Assembly: GCA_902363625.1 (NCBI GenBank) | Contig: CABJAS010000004.1 | Span: forward strand, 1 to 64,000 | Length of the DNA: 64,000 nt | Source of the DNA: Clostridiaceae bacterium | GTDB taxonomy: Bacteria > Bacillota_I > Bacilli_A > Erysipelotrichales > Coprobacillaceae | Reading direction: 5' to 3' | Shown: one piece after another, positions 24,604 through 33,630 of the stretch | How positions within the stretch are numbered: the first letter of the stretch is position 1 | Layout: every line of letters starts with the position of its first letter | Notes under the pieces: model-generated | The model's input: only the letters and a program-made list of their open reading frames with translations | Told to the model about the DNA's origin: nothing | Databases searched by the model: none | Translations under genes and position numbers: made by a program

Positions 24604-26153
24604 TGTTAGATCCTGATTATTTACAAGAAATTTCAAAAGATCTTGAAGATTATTTTTATGAATTAGAGACAGCTATTCTTGCAGATATTGCAGAGCGTAT
24701 TAGCTTAAATCGGGATGTGTTGACCGCAACTGCAAATTACCAGTTATATCAATTAAATGCATTAGGGGTTTCAGAAGATAGAATAAATGAGTATCTATCC
24801 AAAGCCTTAAAGATCAGCAGAGAGAAAGTTTCTAAAATTATAGAGGATTCAGCATATAAAGCATTAGAAAATGATAATTTAATATTTAAAGAAGCTTTTG
24901 AAAATGGATTAATCGCTTCTTTTTCTTATGACGAACAGAATTTTAAAGGTTTAATTGTAGAGGGTATTAATGCTTTATCAGGGGAATTAAGCAATATATG
25001 TAATACAACCGCCATTACCGCTCAAAAAACACTAACCAATACATTAAATCAAGTCTATTTACAGGTATCCAGTGGTGCTTTTACAATGGATCAGTCTGTC
25101 GATACGGCGATTAATCAACTTGCTAATGATGGATTAGGGGTCATTGAATATAAAAGTGGTGCTAAAAGAAGGTTATGCACAGCAGTTCGGACTGCGATCA
25201 GAAGCAGTGTCAATCAAACCGCCTGTAAATGTCAAGAATTGAATATGGACGAACTAGGATGTAATCTTGTTGAAACAACATCGCATCTAGGGGCTCGTCC
25301 TCAACATGCAGAGTGGCAAGGGAAGATTTATTGGAGAAATCAGCCTTATAAAAATTACAAAAATTTCAAGGAAGCAACTCGTTATGGATATGGAGATGGA
25401 TTAGGTGGTTGGAATTGTAGACATTCGTTTTATCCGTTTTTTCCGGGAATAAGTGAGAAAACTTTTGAACATTATAAATCAAAAGAAAACAGTGAATTAT
25501 ATGAATTGCAACAACAGCAAAGATATAATGAGACAAAAATTCGTGAGTGGAAGCGTAGAAGAGACGTAAAAAAAGCCGCGGGTCTTGATGTAAGAAAAGA
25601 GAGTGAAAAAGTTAGATATTGGAGCTATAGAAATGATTTGTTAATTAAGAGCGATGACAGATTAAAACGTAATTACAGCAGAGAAAAGGTTCATTTATCT
25701 AAGAAAAATGGTATAATAGATATATCAGATGTAAAGGTTTCAGGTGCCTTAGATCCAAATTCTAAAAAAGCAAGCAAACATGCTGAACAGTATTATGAAT
25801 CCGTTCGAAAAATGAAAACAGATTATAAGAAGATTGCTTTAAATACCGGATATTCAGAAGAATTGATTAAAAAGATAAAATATTATTCTTTTATTAAGGA
25901 ACACGACTTAATTACAGGAAAAGGAAAGTTTTATCCAGATTATCATATGGCACAAAGCTGGCAAAGGCTGATAGAAGGAAAAAATATCCAAAAACACGAT
26001 CTATTGTTACTTGAACATGAAATGTATGAATTGATTTTAGTTGAAAATGGAGTTTCTCAAATCGAAGCCCATAATACAACTAATAAAATATACAACTATA
26101 CGAAAGGATGTGAGGAATACGATGGTCTCTTTAAGAAATTTTATAAGAAATGA
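24603..26153 (+). CDS. Minor capsid/head morphogenesis protein (MuF type) with toxin-like C-terminal domain
   Basis: 516 aa; the ATG overlaps the portal stop (TAATG). Residues 1-300 form the minor-capsid/MuF part, ending in the conserved GARPQHAEWQGKIYW and GLGGWNCRHSFYPFFPG. After a charged linker comes an extra domain of about 150 residues (about 370-516): KHAEQYYESVRKMKTD, IALNTGYSEELIKKIKYYSF, HMAQSWQRLIEGKNI, HDLLLLEHEMYELIL. Similar C-terminal extensions on MuF proteins are polymorphic-toxin domains carried in the virion; its activity is not identified. A small ORF follows directly. Confidence 0.85.
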   Translation: MLDPDYLQEISKDLEDYFYELETAILADIAERISLNRDVLTATANYQLYQLNALGVSEDRINEYLSKALKISREKVSKIIEDSAYKALENDNLIFKEAFENGLIASFSYDEQNFKGLIVEGINALSGELSNICNTTAITAQKTLTNTLNQVYLQVSSGAFTMDQSVDTAINQLANDGLGVIEYKSGAKRRLCTAVRTAIRSSVNQTACKCQELNMDELGCNLVETTSHLGARPQHAEWQGKIYWRNQPYKNYKNFKEATRYGYGDGLGGWNCRHSFYPFFPGISEKTFEHYKSKENSELYELQQQQRYNETKIREWKRRRDVKKAAGLDVRKESEKVRYWSYRNDLLIKSDDRLKRNYSREKVHLSKKNGIIDISDVKVSGALDPNSKKASKHAEQYYESVRKMKTDYKKIALNTGYSEELIKKIKYYSFIKEHDLITGKGKFYPDYHMAQSWQRLIEGKNIQKHDLLLLEHEMYELILVENGVSQIEAHNTTNKIYNYTKGCEEYDGLFKKFYKK

Positions 26154-26370
26154 CAAAACATTAGAATGTGATTTTTATCCTGAAGCAAAAGAGATTGAGG
26201 AGAATAAATGTCATATTGTCATAGATAAGCAAACTGAGGAAATCATCTCTATTAGTGTTCCTGAAACATCAGAATGTTATAGTATGCATAAGGGTGGAGC
26301 AAGAGCAATTCTTGCAAAATATATTATTTTAAAAGACTTCCCTGAAGTTGATTATTGTATCTGGGGATGA
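26122..26370 (+). CDS. Small acidic partner of the MuF toxin domain, possible immunity protein
   Basis: 82 aa from the ATG at 26122, overlapping the end of the MuF gene by 32 bases and using a GTGAGGA site. Acidic, with a beta-rich start (LECDFYPEAKEIEENKCHIVID) and a helical end (GGARAILAKYIIL). Its position directly after a toxin-like domain is the classic one for an immunity protein; otherwise a head-associated protein. I do not recognise the family. Confidence 0.6.
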   Translation: MVSLRNFIRNDKTLECDFYPEAKEIEENKCHIVIDKQTEEIISISVPETSECYSMHKGGARAILAKYIILKDFPEVDYCIWG

Positions 26371-26425
26371 AGAATCTGATGTAAAGCGGCAAATGGTTGA
26401 TTTTTAATTTAATAATGATATAAAC

Positions 26426-26449
26426 AAGCGTTCTTAGGAATGCTTTTTA
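26426..26449 (+). terminator. Terminator between MuF and scaffold genes
   Basis: AAGCGTTC (26426-26433) pairs with GAATGCTT (26438-26445) with one G-T, loop TTAG, then TTT. It would separate packaging/portal genes from capsid genes or trim read-through. Confidence 0.6.
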
Positions 26450-26455
26450 TTATGC

Positions 26456-26514
26456 CCTAAGCATGGCATAAAAAGGCAAATCTACTCAATAGCAAGAGAA
26501 TAAATTTGCTTAGG
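26456..26514 (+). promoter_or_regulatory. Nested hairpins in the leader of the scaffold-capsid genes
   Basis: CCTAAGCA (26456-26463) pairs with TGCTTAGG (26507-26514), and GCAAAT lies inside opposite ATTTGC. The structure sits 37 bases before the scaffold start. It could stabilise the capsid mRNA or be a processing site; I see no convincing promoter here. Confidence 0.45.
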
Positions 26515-26550
26515 TTGAACGTGACCGCCACGATAAAAAGGAGACTGAAA

Positions 26551-27060
26551 ATGGAAGTATTAGATATTATTAAAGGATTTGGATTAGAACTTACTGATGA
26601 GCAAGAAAAACAGATTAAACAAAGCATAGGAAAAGAATTTGTTTTGAAAAGTGACTTTAACACTAAAATCAATAATTTAAAACTTGCTGAAGAAAAAGTT
26701 AAAGAATTAGAAAAACGTGATTTTTCCTCAATAGAAAAAGAGCGAGACGATTATAAAACGAAGTTTGAAACACTTCAGAAAGAAAAAGATGACAGTGTGA
26801 AAAAAAATAAGTTCTTTGAAGCGCTAGGAGATTGTAAAGATAAAGAATATATCTTATTTAAAGCTGGAGGTCTTGATAAATTAGAAATTGACGATCACGG
26901 AAGCATTAAAGATATAGAGACGATCACCTCATCTTTAAAAGAAGAAAATCCAATGTATTTTGAAAGAACGCCTTTTGTTGTATCGAAAACAGATGGACCA
27001 AACATTGATGTATCAGATGAAAAACAAAAAGCAAATGAAGCGTTAAGAAATTTAGTATAA
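26551..27060 (+). CDS. Phage scaffolding protein (GP20 family)
   Basis: 169 aa from the ATG at 26551 (AAAAGGAG upstream). Typical scaffold: an acidic N-terminal segment (MEVLDIIKGFGLELTDEQE), a central coiled coil of about 40-110 (KLAEEKVKELEKRDF, KEKDDSVKKNK), and a C-terminal region binding the capsid shell. It directs procapsid assembly and is removed before packaging. Confidence 0.88.
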   Translation: MEVLDIIKGFGLELTDEQEKQIKQSIGKEFVLKSDFNTKINNLKLAEEKVKELEKRDFSSIEKERDDYKTKFETLQKEKDDSVKKNKFFEALGDCKDKEYILFKAGGLDKLEIDDHGSIKDIETITSSLKEENPMYFERTPFVVSKTDGPNIDVSDEKQKANEALRNLV

Positions 27061-27078
27061 AACTAGGAGGAAATAAAA

Positions 27079-28266
27079 ATGGCAGTAGATGCAATTAAAT
27101 TACAACAAGCACAGGCTTTAATTGAGCCACAAATTCAAAAATCAATTTTACAAGATGTACCAAAAAGTTCTATCTTTATGCAGTTAGCTAAAAAATTACC
27201 AAATATGACTTCCCGTCAAACTAAAATGAGAGTATTAGACTTATTACCAATGTCATATTGGGTAGATGGAGATACAGGGTACAAACAGACATCAAGACAA
27301 GCATGGGATAATGTATTTATGTATGCTGAAGAATTAGCGGTCATTGTTCCTATTCCTGAAGCTATCTTAGCAGATGCAGATATTGATATTTTAGGAGAAG
27401 TGACACCAAGAGTATTAGAATCTATTGGGATTCGTGTAGATGGTGCTGCTATTTTCGGTAATAACATGCCTAAATCATGGGGAATGTCTATTATCGATAG
27501 GGCAAGAATTGCTGGTAACAATGTTAAAATAGAGACAGGACAGGATTATTATGATGCAATTCTAGGAGAGAATGGGGTTTTCGCAAAGGTTGAGGAAATG
27601 GGGTATGGTGTTAATGGAACCGTAGCCGATTTATCAATGAAAGCAAAGTTAAGAGGTTTAAGAGATGCAAATAAGCAGCCAATCTTTAAGAACGATATGC
27701 AAGGAGCTACAAATTATGCCTTAGATGGTACACCTATGTTCTTTCCTGAAAATGGAGCGTTTGATAAATCACAAGCTCAAATGTTAGCAGGGGATTGGTC
27801 TAAGGCCGTATATTCTATCCGTCAGGATATTCAAACAAAAATTTTGACAGAATCTGTAATTCAAGATCCAGTCACAAAAGAAATTGTATATAATTTAGCA
27901 CAGCAAGATATGATCGCCCTACGTGTAACATTCCGTTTAGGTTGGGCTTTACCAAACCCAGCAACACGTTTAGACGAAGGCCGTGAAGCGTGTCCATTCG
28001 CTTATTTAGAACCTACTACACCAGCAACCACTCAAAAGGTTACATTAACTATTAAAAATGGAGAAGAAGCTGTTGAAAAGGCAACTGTCATCATCAATGG
28101 AGAAACAAGAAAACGTACTAACTCTACTGGTGTAGTTGAATTTTATGTTCGCAAAGGAATGTATAATATCACAGTTAAGAAAGATGGATATAATACTATC
28201 AATCAATCTATTAATGTAGATAAAGAAGCGGTTTCTCAGGAGATTGTCATTACAGCGGTAGAATAA
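27079..28266 (+). CDS. Major capsid protein (HK97 fold) with C-terminal Ig-like domain
   Basis: 395 aa, AGGAGG upstream. Residues 1-315 are the HK97-fold shell protein (SRQTKMRVLDLLPMSYWVDG, ALRVTFRLGWALPNP). Residues about 320-395 form a separate beta-rich domain, KVTLTIKNGEEAVEKATVII..ETRKRTNSTGVVEF, resembling PEGA/carboxypeptidase-regulatory-like Ig folds. Such surface domains can decorate virions and bind carbohydrate. Confidence 0.92.
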   Translation: MAVDAIKLQQAQALIEPQIQKSILQDVPKSSIFMQLAKKLPNMTSRQTKMRVLDLLPMSYWVDGDTGYKQTSRQAWDNVFMYAEELAVIVPIPEAILADADIDILGEVTPRVLESIGIRVDGAAIFGNNMPKSWGMSIIDRARIAGNNVKIETGQDYYDAILGENGVFAKVEEMGYGVNGTVADLSMKAKLRGLRDANKQPIFKNDMQGATNYALDGTPMFFPENGAFDKSQAQMLAGDWSKAVYSIRQDIQTKILTESVIQDPVTKEIVYNLAQQDMIALRVTFRLGWALPNPATRLDEGREACPFAYLEPTTPATTQKVTLTIKNGEEAVEKATVIINGETRKRTNSTGVVEFYVRKGMYNITVKKDGYNTINQSINVDKEAVSQEIVITAVE

Positions 28267-28283
28267 TGAAAGGGGGTATTCTG

Positions 28284-28697
28284 ATGATAGAGTACTCTTA
28301 TTATAAAAATGAATATAATGGAAAATTAGATCTAGATATTTTTGATGAAATATGCCCAAAAGCCTGTGATGTCATGAAAATGTACATTATGGGCTTTCTT
28401 TCGGCAGAGGATTTAAAAACTATAGCAAAACTTGATTTCAATAAAGCTATTTGTTATCAAATTGATTTTATGGAAAATATGGGATTAGGTGTTATTCATG
28501 GTGATAGAACAGAGCGTGATATTAAATCGGTGTCAACAAGTGGATTTGTATATTCATATGAGGATCATTCACAATATGAATTTGTTGGAAATATCCCTAT
28601 TTCATCTATCGCTAGTGCTTATGTTAAAAATGAATTGAGAGTAAATGGATATTTAAACAGGATATATAAACAATGCAAAGATCCCCAAGATTTTTAA
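28284..28697 (+). CDS. Head-tail connector (adaptor) protein
   Basis: 137 aa from the ATG at 28284 (AAAGGGGGT upstream). It contains CPKACDVMKMYIMGF, then a helical segment QIDFMENMGLGVIHG and a hydrophobic C-terminal part. By position, it is the gp15-like adaptor ring between portal and stopper. Confidence 0.7.
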   Translation: MIEYSYYKNEYNGKLDLDIFDEICPKACDVMKMYIMGFLSAEDLKTIAKLDFNKAICYQIDFMENMGLGVIHGDRTERDIKSVSTSGFVYSYEDHSQYEFVGNIPISSIASAYVKNELRVNGYLNRIYKQCKDPQDF

Positions 28698-29068
28698 GAC
28701 CACATATGATTATTATTAAACATAGGATTGGTGAAGATGATAATCTGAACGCGTTAGTCGAAGAAACAATTATTCGCTATGTAAAATTCGATGAAAATTA
28801 CAAGATGATGCAAAGTCAAAAAGGACTAGATAATGCTGATGATGCTTTGTGTATTATTGATTTAAATGACCTTCATGCTATTAGAGATAATAAGCGATGT
28901 CGATATATTAATCATACAAAGTATAGTAATCAAGAAGGATTCTTTTCCATATTTAAGAATGATCTCATCATCTTTGATGGGAGGGAATACACGGTGAACT
29001 CTATAAATGAAATTAACCCATCAGGAATAGATCCGATTTTTATTGAGGTAAGAGCCAATGCAAGTTAA
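28673..29068 (+). CDS. Head closure (stopper) protein
   Basis: 131 aa, overlapping the connector gene by 25 bases. Beta-rich with the phrase RYVKFDENYKMMQSQKG and the end DGREYTVNSINEINPSG, as in stopper/minor capsid proteins. An alternative start is at 28706. Function is assigned by order in the head-tail cassette. Confidence 0.65.
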   Translation: MQRSPRFLRPHMIIIKHRIGEDDNLNALVEETIIRYVKFDENYKMMQSQKGLDNADDALCIIDLNDLHAIRDNKRCRYINHTKYSNQEGFFSIFKNDLIIFDGREYTVNSINEINPSGIDPIFIEVRANAS

Positions 29069-29468
29069 AGTAAAGGTAAACGTAGATATTGATCAAAGAA
29101 AGATTGGGAAAGAATATAAACTAAAGCAGCAGAAGGCATTGAGAGTGTTGAAAAGTGAGATAGCAAAAGATACTGAACCTTACGTCCCTATGAGAGATGG
29201 ACCACTTAGAAGATCAGTAACTACCAGTCTTCGCACGAATGCGCCTAAGCTTATATGGGCAACAGCGTATGCGAAGTTTTTATATTACGGTAAAGTAATG
29301 GTAGGAAAAATCACAAGAAAGGCATGGGCAAAAAAAGGTGAAACGAAAGTGAGTACTAATAAAAATCTTACTTATTCTCAACCGGGTACAGGACCGAATT
29401 GGTTTAATAGAGCAAAGCGATCTAAACTTAAGAAGTGGCTCACAGTCGCAAGAAAGGTGTATAAATAA
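29058..29468 (+). CDS. Minor capsid protein / HK97 gp10-like head-tail protein
   Basis: 136 aa, basic. The sequence KDTEPYVPMRDGPLRRSV, IWATAYAKFLYYGKVMVG and PGTGPNWFNRAKRSK is characteristic of the family. GAGGT lies upstream. It overlaps both neighbours by up to 11 bases. Confidence 0.82.
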   Translation: MQVKVKVNVDIDQRKIGKEYKLKQQKALRVLKSEIAKDTEPYVPMRDGPLRRSVTTSLRTNAPKLIWATAYAKFLYYGKVMVGKITRKAWAKKGETKVSTNKNLTYSQPGTGPNWFNRAKRSKLKKWLTVARKVYK

Positions 29469-29920
29469 TGGCGAAGATAGAATTAAAAGAGATCACACAG
29501 GTGGTGGAAGATCTCTTTTTATATGTAAAAAAAATAAATCTCGGGATTGCCTGGGATTATGAGTTTATTAGAGAAAAATCACCAGCACTATCATTTAAAC
29601 AAGGGACTGTTCAAACCTTACAACAATATATAGCGGGAGGGTATGATGCTGAATTGCCTTTCATTGTTTATCACAAAAATAGCGTGAGTGACACTAGACA
29701 AACACTTAATATTACCAAACCATTAAATGATCTTATTATTATTTTTAATAAAGAAACAGAGGCTAATTTTCCAAATTTAAAATTTAAAGATATGAGTATT
29801 ACACCTATTGCATTAGAGGTTATCACGACACCAGAAGATGCATCAGGTATTGAAAATAACGTTGCAATTTATATGGCCACATATAGATTGATTTATCATA
29901 AGAAAGGAAGGTTTGAATAA
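29468..29920 (+). CDS. Tail terminator / tail completion protein
   Basis: 150 aa. Starts at the last base of the previous stop. It contains AWDYEFIREKSPALSFKQG and a beta-rich end EVITTPEDASGIENNVAIY. It probably forms the ring that caps the tail tube and joins it to the head. Confidence 0.7.
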   Translation: MAKIELKEITQVVEDLFLYVKKINLGIAWDYEFIREKSPALSFKQGTVQTLQQYIAGGYDAELPFIVYHKNSVSDTRQTLNITKPLNDLIIIFNKETEANFPNLKFKDMSITPIALEVITTPEDASGIENNVAIYMATYRLIYHKKGRFE

Positions 29921-30423
29921 TGGCAGAAGCATTGTTACCTAAAAGAGAACTGAAAGTTGAAGAAAACTTGCATTATGTTAAGTTTGATGAGAATTATGAA
30001 TTAGCCAACTCGGGGTTAACCGATTGGACCCAATCGACGAATCCTAATACCGAAGATGGTCAATATATTGGAGAAAAAAACGGTCATTCCAATATGACTG
30101 GATATAAGCCTACAGTTGCGTATAGTGGAATTGCATTTCCAGGGGATCCATTTAACTATTGGCTATATAAAGTTGGGAAAGAGGAAATGGTATCACAGAC
30201 CTTTGAAGAAGTTGAAGTGGAGACGTGGCATCCGGTGGCAGAATCGGAAGGCACTTATTATGCATATCATCGTATTTATGAAGTGCAACCAAGTAATCCC
30301 GGATCAGGTGAGGGTGGCGGAAAATTAGCAATCGAAGGAACATTTGCACAACAAGGATCCGTTGAAAAAGGAACCTTTAATATTTCGACTAAAACATTTA
30401 CTAAAGAAGAAGGGGTTAAATAA
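29920..30423 (+). CDS. Major tail tube protein
   Basis: 167 aa. The phrases GHSNMTGYKPTVAYSG, FNYWLYKVG and the C-terminal GKLAIEGTFAQQGSVEKG fit the tail-tube family; a Gly-rich turn (PGSGEGGGK) is present. It lies between the tail terminator and tail chaperone genes, as expected. Confidence 0.85.
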   Translation: MAEALLPKRELKVEENLHYVKFDENYELANSGLTDWTQSTNPNTEDGQYIGEKNGHSNMTGYKPTVAYSGIAFPGDPFNYWLYKVGKEEMVSQTFEEVEVETWHPVAESEGTYYAYHRIYEVQPSNPGSGEGGGKLAIEGTFAQQGSVEKGTFNISTKTFTKEEGVK

Positions 30424-30881
30424 TGAGAGAAATAAAACTGAATGATAGGTTTCAAGAGGTATCAATTTGTGGGAACAATTATATAATTGATATCAATGAT
30501 TTTGCTTCAGTTAATGTATTGACAAGATTTAAAGAAGAGTATGTTTCACCTAAAGCGGATGATAAAATGCTTGATGATTGCAAACATGTAATTGATACAA
30601 TTTTAGGTGAGGGCACATATCAAAAGCTATTTAATGGTAAAAAGACAATGAAAGCCTATCTCCTAGTTAATGAATTGGCAAATATTTATCTTGATCTTTT
30701 TATGAAAGAAGAGCGCGAACAACAGGAAGCGAAAACAAAAGAAGAGATTGAACAGATTTCTCAGTTCTTAAATAACTTTGATAAATTTTCTAAAACGTTG
30801 CAGTATGCTGGAAATAAATATGGAATGAGACAACATGTTTCTGGAAACACTTCCAAGAAGTATAAGAATAGGAGAAATTGA
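30423..30881 (+). CDS. Tail assembly chaperone, upstream protein
   Basis: 152 aa. N-terminal beta-strands (REIKLNDRFQEVSICGNNYII), then helices, including an acidic QEAKTKEEIEQISQFLNNF. Its 3' end overlaps the Gp15-like gene by 47 bases in the +1 frame. This pair corresponds to the G/GT chaperones that load the tape measure protein; I found no obvious slippery site. Confidence 0.75.
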   Translation: MREIKLNDRFQEVSICGNNYIIDINDFASVNVLTRFKEEYVSPKADDKMLDDCKHVIDTILGEGTYQKLFNGKKTMKAYLLVNELANIYLDLFMKEEREQQEAKTKEEIEQISQFLNNFDKFSKTLQYAGNKYGMRQHVSGNTSKKYKNRRN

Positions 30882-31416
30882 TTACCCTGTTCGTACTGAT
30901 TTCAGGACTTGGATAAAAGTTGAAAGCATACTAAAAGATAGTGGTATTCCAGAGGGATTTAAACTCTCCATGATCTATATTATATGTGATTTATTTTATG
31001 GAAATAAAGCGATATCAAATGAGAAGGTAGATGCTATTGCAGATGGCATCTTTTCTTTTTGGCGGATGTACAAACCTGTTCATGAAAAGGCAAAGCCATT
31101 AAAAGATATTGCTTATGATTATGAACTAGATTTTGACCTCATCATTTCCGCGTTTAAACAGCAATATAACATTGATGTATTGCATGTGGATATGCATTGG
31201 TTTGAGTTCAAATCGTTGTTTGATGGATTAAATGAGAATACTATGTTTAGAAAAATTGTAGGATATCGAACAATGGATCTTTCAAAAGTCCCAAAAGAGC
31301 AAGTGAAAGAGTATAGGGAATTAAAAGATTATTATCAAATAAAAACGAAAGTCATTAGTCAAAGGTCTCCACAAGAGATTGAAGCAGAATTATTGGCAAA
31401 GGTGGGTGGTAAATAA
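30835..31416 (+). CDS. Tail assembly chaperone, Gp15 family
   Basis: 193 aa. MFLETLPRSIRIGEIDYPVRTDFRTWI, YGNKAISNEKVDAIADGIFSFW and YDYELDFDLIISAFKQQYNID are typical of bacteriophage Gp15. It directly precedes the tape measure gene. It has its own ATG inside the previous gene, so independent initiation is the simplest reading. Confidence 0.85.
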   Translation: MFLETLPRSIRIGEIDYPVRTDFRTWIKVESILKDSGIPEGFKLSMIYIICDLFYGNKAISNEKVDAIADGIFSFWRMYKPVHEKAKPLKDIAYDYELDFDLIISAFKQQYNIDVLHVDMHWFEFKSLFDGLNENTMFRKIVGYRTMDLSKVPKEQVKEYRELKDYYQIKTKVISQRSPQEIEAELLAKVGGK

Positions 31417-33626
31417 TGGCGCAACAATATGACGGTGCAATTATCATCGATCTACAGCTACAACAAGATGACTTCGAAAAAAGACTAAGTGATATAGAAA
31501 ATAAAACTAATAACTTTGGGACCAAAATTAAATCTTTATTAGCTGGGTTAGGGATTGTAAAGATTTCAAAAGATTTTATTAGTGCCGGAGTAAATTATAA
31601 TATTGCTATGCAAAATTATACTGCCGGGTTAACCACCTTGTTAGGGAGCGCTGAAGCTGCGGAAGCAATGATCACTGATTTAAAAGAATATGCGGCTAAG
31701 ACTCCTTTTGAGATGTCTGATTTATCAAGTGCTACACAGACATTATTAAGTTTTGGTGTCGCTCAACAAGACGTCATGGGGATTATGAAAATGCTAGGAG
31801 ATGTTTCACTCGGTGATCAGCAGAAATTTCAATCATTGGCTTTAGTATTTGGTCAGGTTTCATCACAAGGAAAACTGATGGGACAGGATTTACTTCAAAT
31901 GATTAACGCTGGGTTTAACCCTTTGCAGATCATAACTGAAAAAACGGGGGAGTCTATGTCTTCGTTAAAGGACAAAATGTCTAAAGGCGAGATCGGCATT
32001 AATGAAGTGACACAGGCTTTCCAATGGGCAACACAAGAAGGCGGAAAGTTTTATGGTGGGATGGATAGAGGATCTCAAACCTTATCAGGTCAAATTTCCA
32101 CTTTAAAAGATAATTTCAACAGTTTTGCCGGAGAGGCAGTGAAGCCATTGACTGATTTTGCAACAAATACCTTGATTCCGGCACTGAACGAAGTGTTTAA
32201 ACATGGAGATGATATATTAGACATCTTAAGTAAGCTAATGCCAGTCATTGTTACAATAACAGCCGGTTTTGTGGCATTCAAGAGTGCGATTATGATTGCG
32301 GGATTAGTTTCTAAGTTAAGTGTGGCGATATCAGGATTAAAGATCGCGTTTTTAACTTTGTCTAATCTTGGGATTGGCGGAACAATTAAAATGCTTATGG
32401 GATTTGCTAGCCCAGTAGCATTAGTAGTTGCCGGAGTCGCTGCATTGGTTGCAGGTTTTTTATATCTGTGGAATACAAGTGAAGGGTTCAGAAAATTTTG
32501 GATTGAATTTTGGAACACCATAACCACGTTCTTTAGTGACTGTTGGACCAATATTTTAGAATTTTTCACAGTAACTATACCTGAAGCATGGGAAAATTTT
32601 AAGCTTAAGCTTTCGGAATTAGGCGAATCAATAAAACAAATCTTTGCAGATGCATGGAATGGGATTATCTCATTTTTTACAGAAACAATTCCAGCATGGA
32701 TTCAAAGTGCAATAGATTGGTTTAATAAATTACCTTACTATATTGGTTTTGCTATTGGTGCCGTCATTGGAACTGTAGCAAAATGGGGATTGAATTTAAT
32801 AGATTTTGCTACTAAAGATATACCAAAATTTATTACGGATATTGCTGATTGGTTCAGTAAGCTGCCGGGGAAAATAAAAGAATGGCTTCTAAAATCTTGG
32901 CAAGATATAAAAACGTGGGGTTATAATATTTATACTTCGGCTAAAGAATGGGTTATGAAAACGATTGATAATGTTGTTCAATTTTTTAGAGAATTACCGG
33001 GGAAAATGTGGACGTGGCTTGTTGAATCAGCAACTAAAGTCTATAACTGGGGCATGGATCTTTATAATAAAGGAACCGAAGCAGCACAACAACTATGGGA
33101 TTCTATTGTTACTAAAATTAAAGAATTACCGGGAGAAATGCTTTCTATCGGTAAGAATTTGGTTGAGGGGTTATGGAATGGAATTAGTGATATGGGCGGT
33201 TGGATTAAGCAAAAGATCGGTGATTTTGCAGATGGAATAGTTAATGGGTTTAAGAGTTTCTTTGGTATTCATTCTCCTTCTACTTTAATGAGAGATGCTA
33301 TTGGTAAATTTTTACCACCAGGGATTGCAGTAGGTTTTGATCTTGCATTACCTAAATCTATGAAGAACATAGATCAATCATTGGATTCTATGACAGATAG
33401 TATGCAAAGAAAGATTGATTTAAATATGAATGATCTACAAGCAAGTACTGTATTAGAAACGAATGCTAAAATGTCTATGAATAAAGAGATTGTGAATTCA
33501 TTTCCTAAAACTATGAGAATTATAGATTCTGAAAAACAACCAATCATTGTTTATTTAGATACAAGTGAGGTTGCACATGTACTTGCTGTTCCGCTTAATG
33601 AAGAAATTGCACTATTAGGAGGGTAA
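31416..33626 (+). CDS. Tail tape measure protein
   Basis: 736 aa, the longest phage protein. The N-terminal tape-measure domain (about 70-240) includes YAAKTPFEMSDLSSATQTLLSFG and GQDLLQMINAGFNPLQII. Hydrophobic helices follow (about 270-350), then repeated Trp-rich modules (WQDIKTWGYNIYTSAKEWV). The length sets tail length: about 110 nm at 1.5 angstrom per residue, a textbook estimate. Confidence 0.93.
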   Translation: MAQQYDGAIIIDLQLQQDDFEKRLSDIENKTNNFGTKIKSLLAGLGIVKISKDFISAGVNYNIAMQNYTAGLTTLLGSAEAAEAMITDLKEYAAKTPFEMSDLSSATQTLLSFGVAQQDVMGIMKMLGDVSLGDQQKFQSLALVFGQVSSQGKLMGQDLLQMINAGFNPLQIITEKTGESMSSLKDKMSKGEIGINEVTQAFQWATQEGGKFYGGMDRGSQTLSGQISTLKDNFNSFAGEAVKPLTDFATNTLIPALNEVFKHGDDILDILSKLMPVIVTITAGFVAFKSAIMIAGLVSKLSVAISGLKIAFLTLSNLGIGGTIKMLMGFASPVALVVAGVAALVAGFLYLWNTSEGFRKFWIEFWNTITTFFSDCWTNILEFFTVTIPEAWENFKLKLSELGESIKQIFADAWNGIISFFTETIPAWIQSAIDWFNKLPYYIGFAIGAVIGTVAKWGLNLIDFATKDIPKFITDIADWFSKLPGKIKEWLLKSWQDIKTWGYNIYTSAKEWVMKTIDNVVQFFRELPGKMWTWLVESATKVYNWGMDLYNKGTEAAQQLWDSIVTKIKELPGEMLSIGKNLVEGLWNGISDMGGWIKQKIGDFADGIVNGFKSFFGIHSPSTLMRDAIGKFLPPGIAVGFDLALPKSMKNIDQSLDSMTDSMQRKIDLNMNDLQASTVLETNAKMSMNKEIVNSFPKTMRIIDSEKQPIIVYLDTSEVAHVLAVPLNEEIALLGG

Positions 33627-33630
33627 CTAG

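Noticed and set aside
32090..32569. 159-aa reverse ORF inside the tape measure gene
   Set aside because: Lies fully within a well-supported forward gene, no ribosome binding site; a shadow frame.
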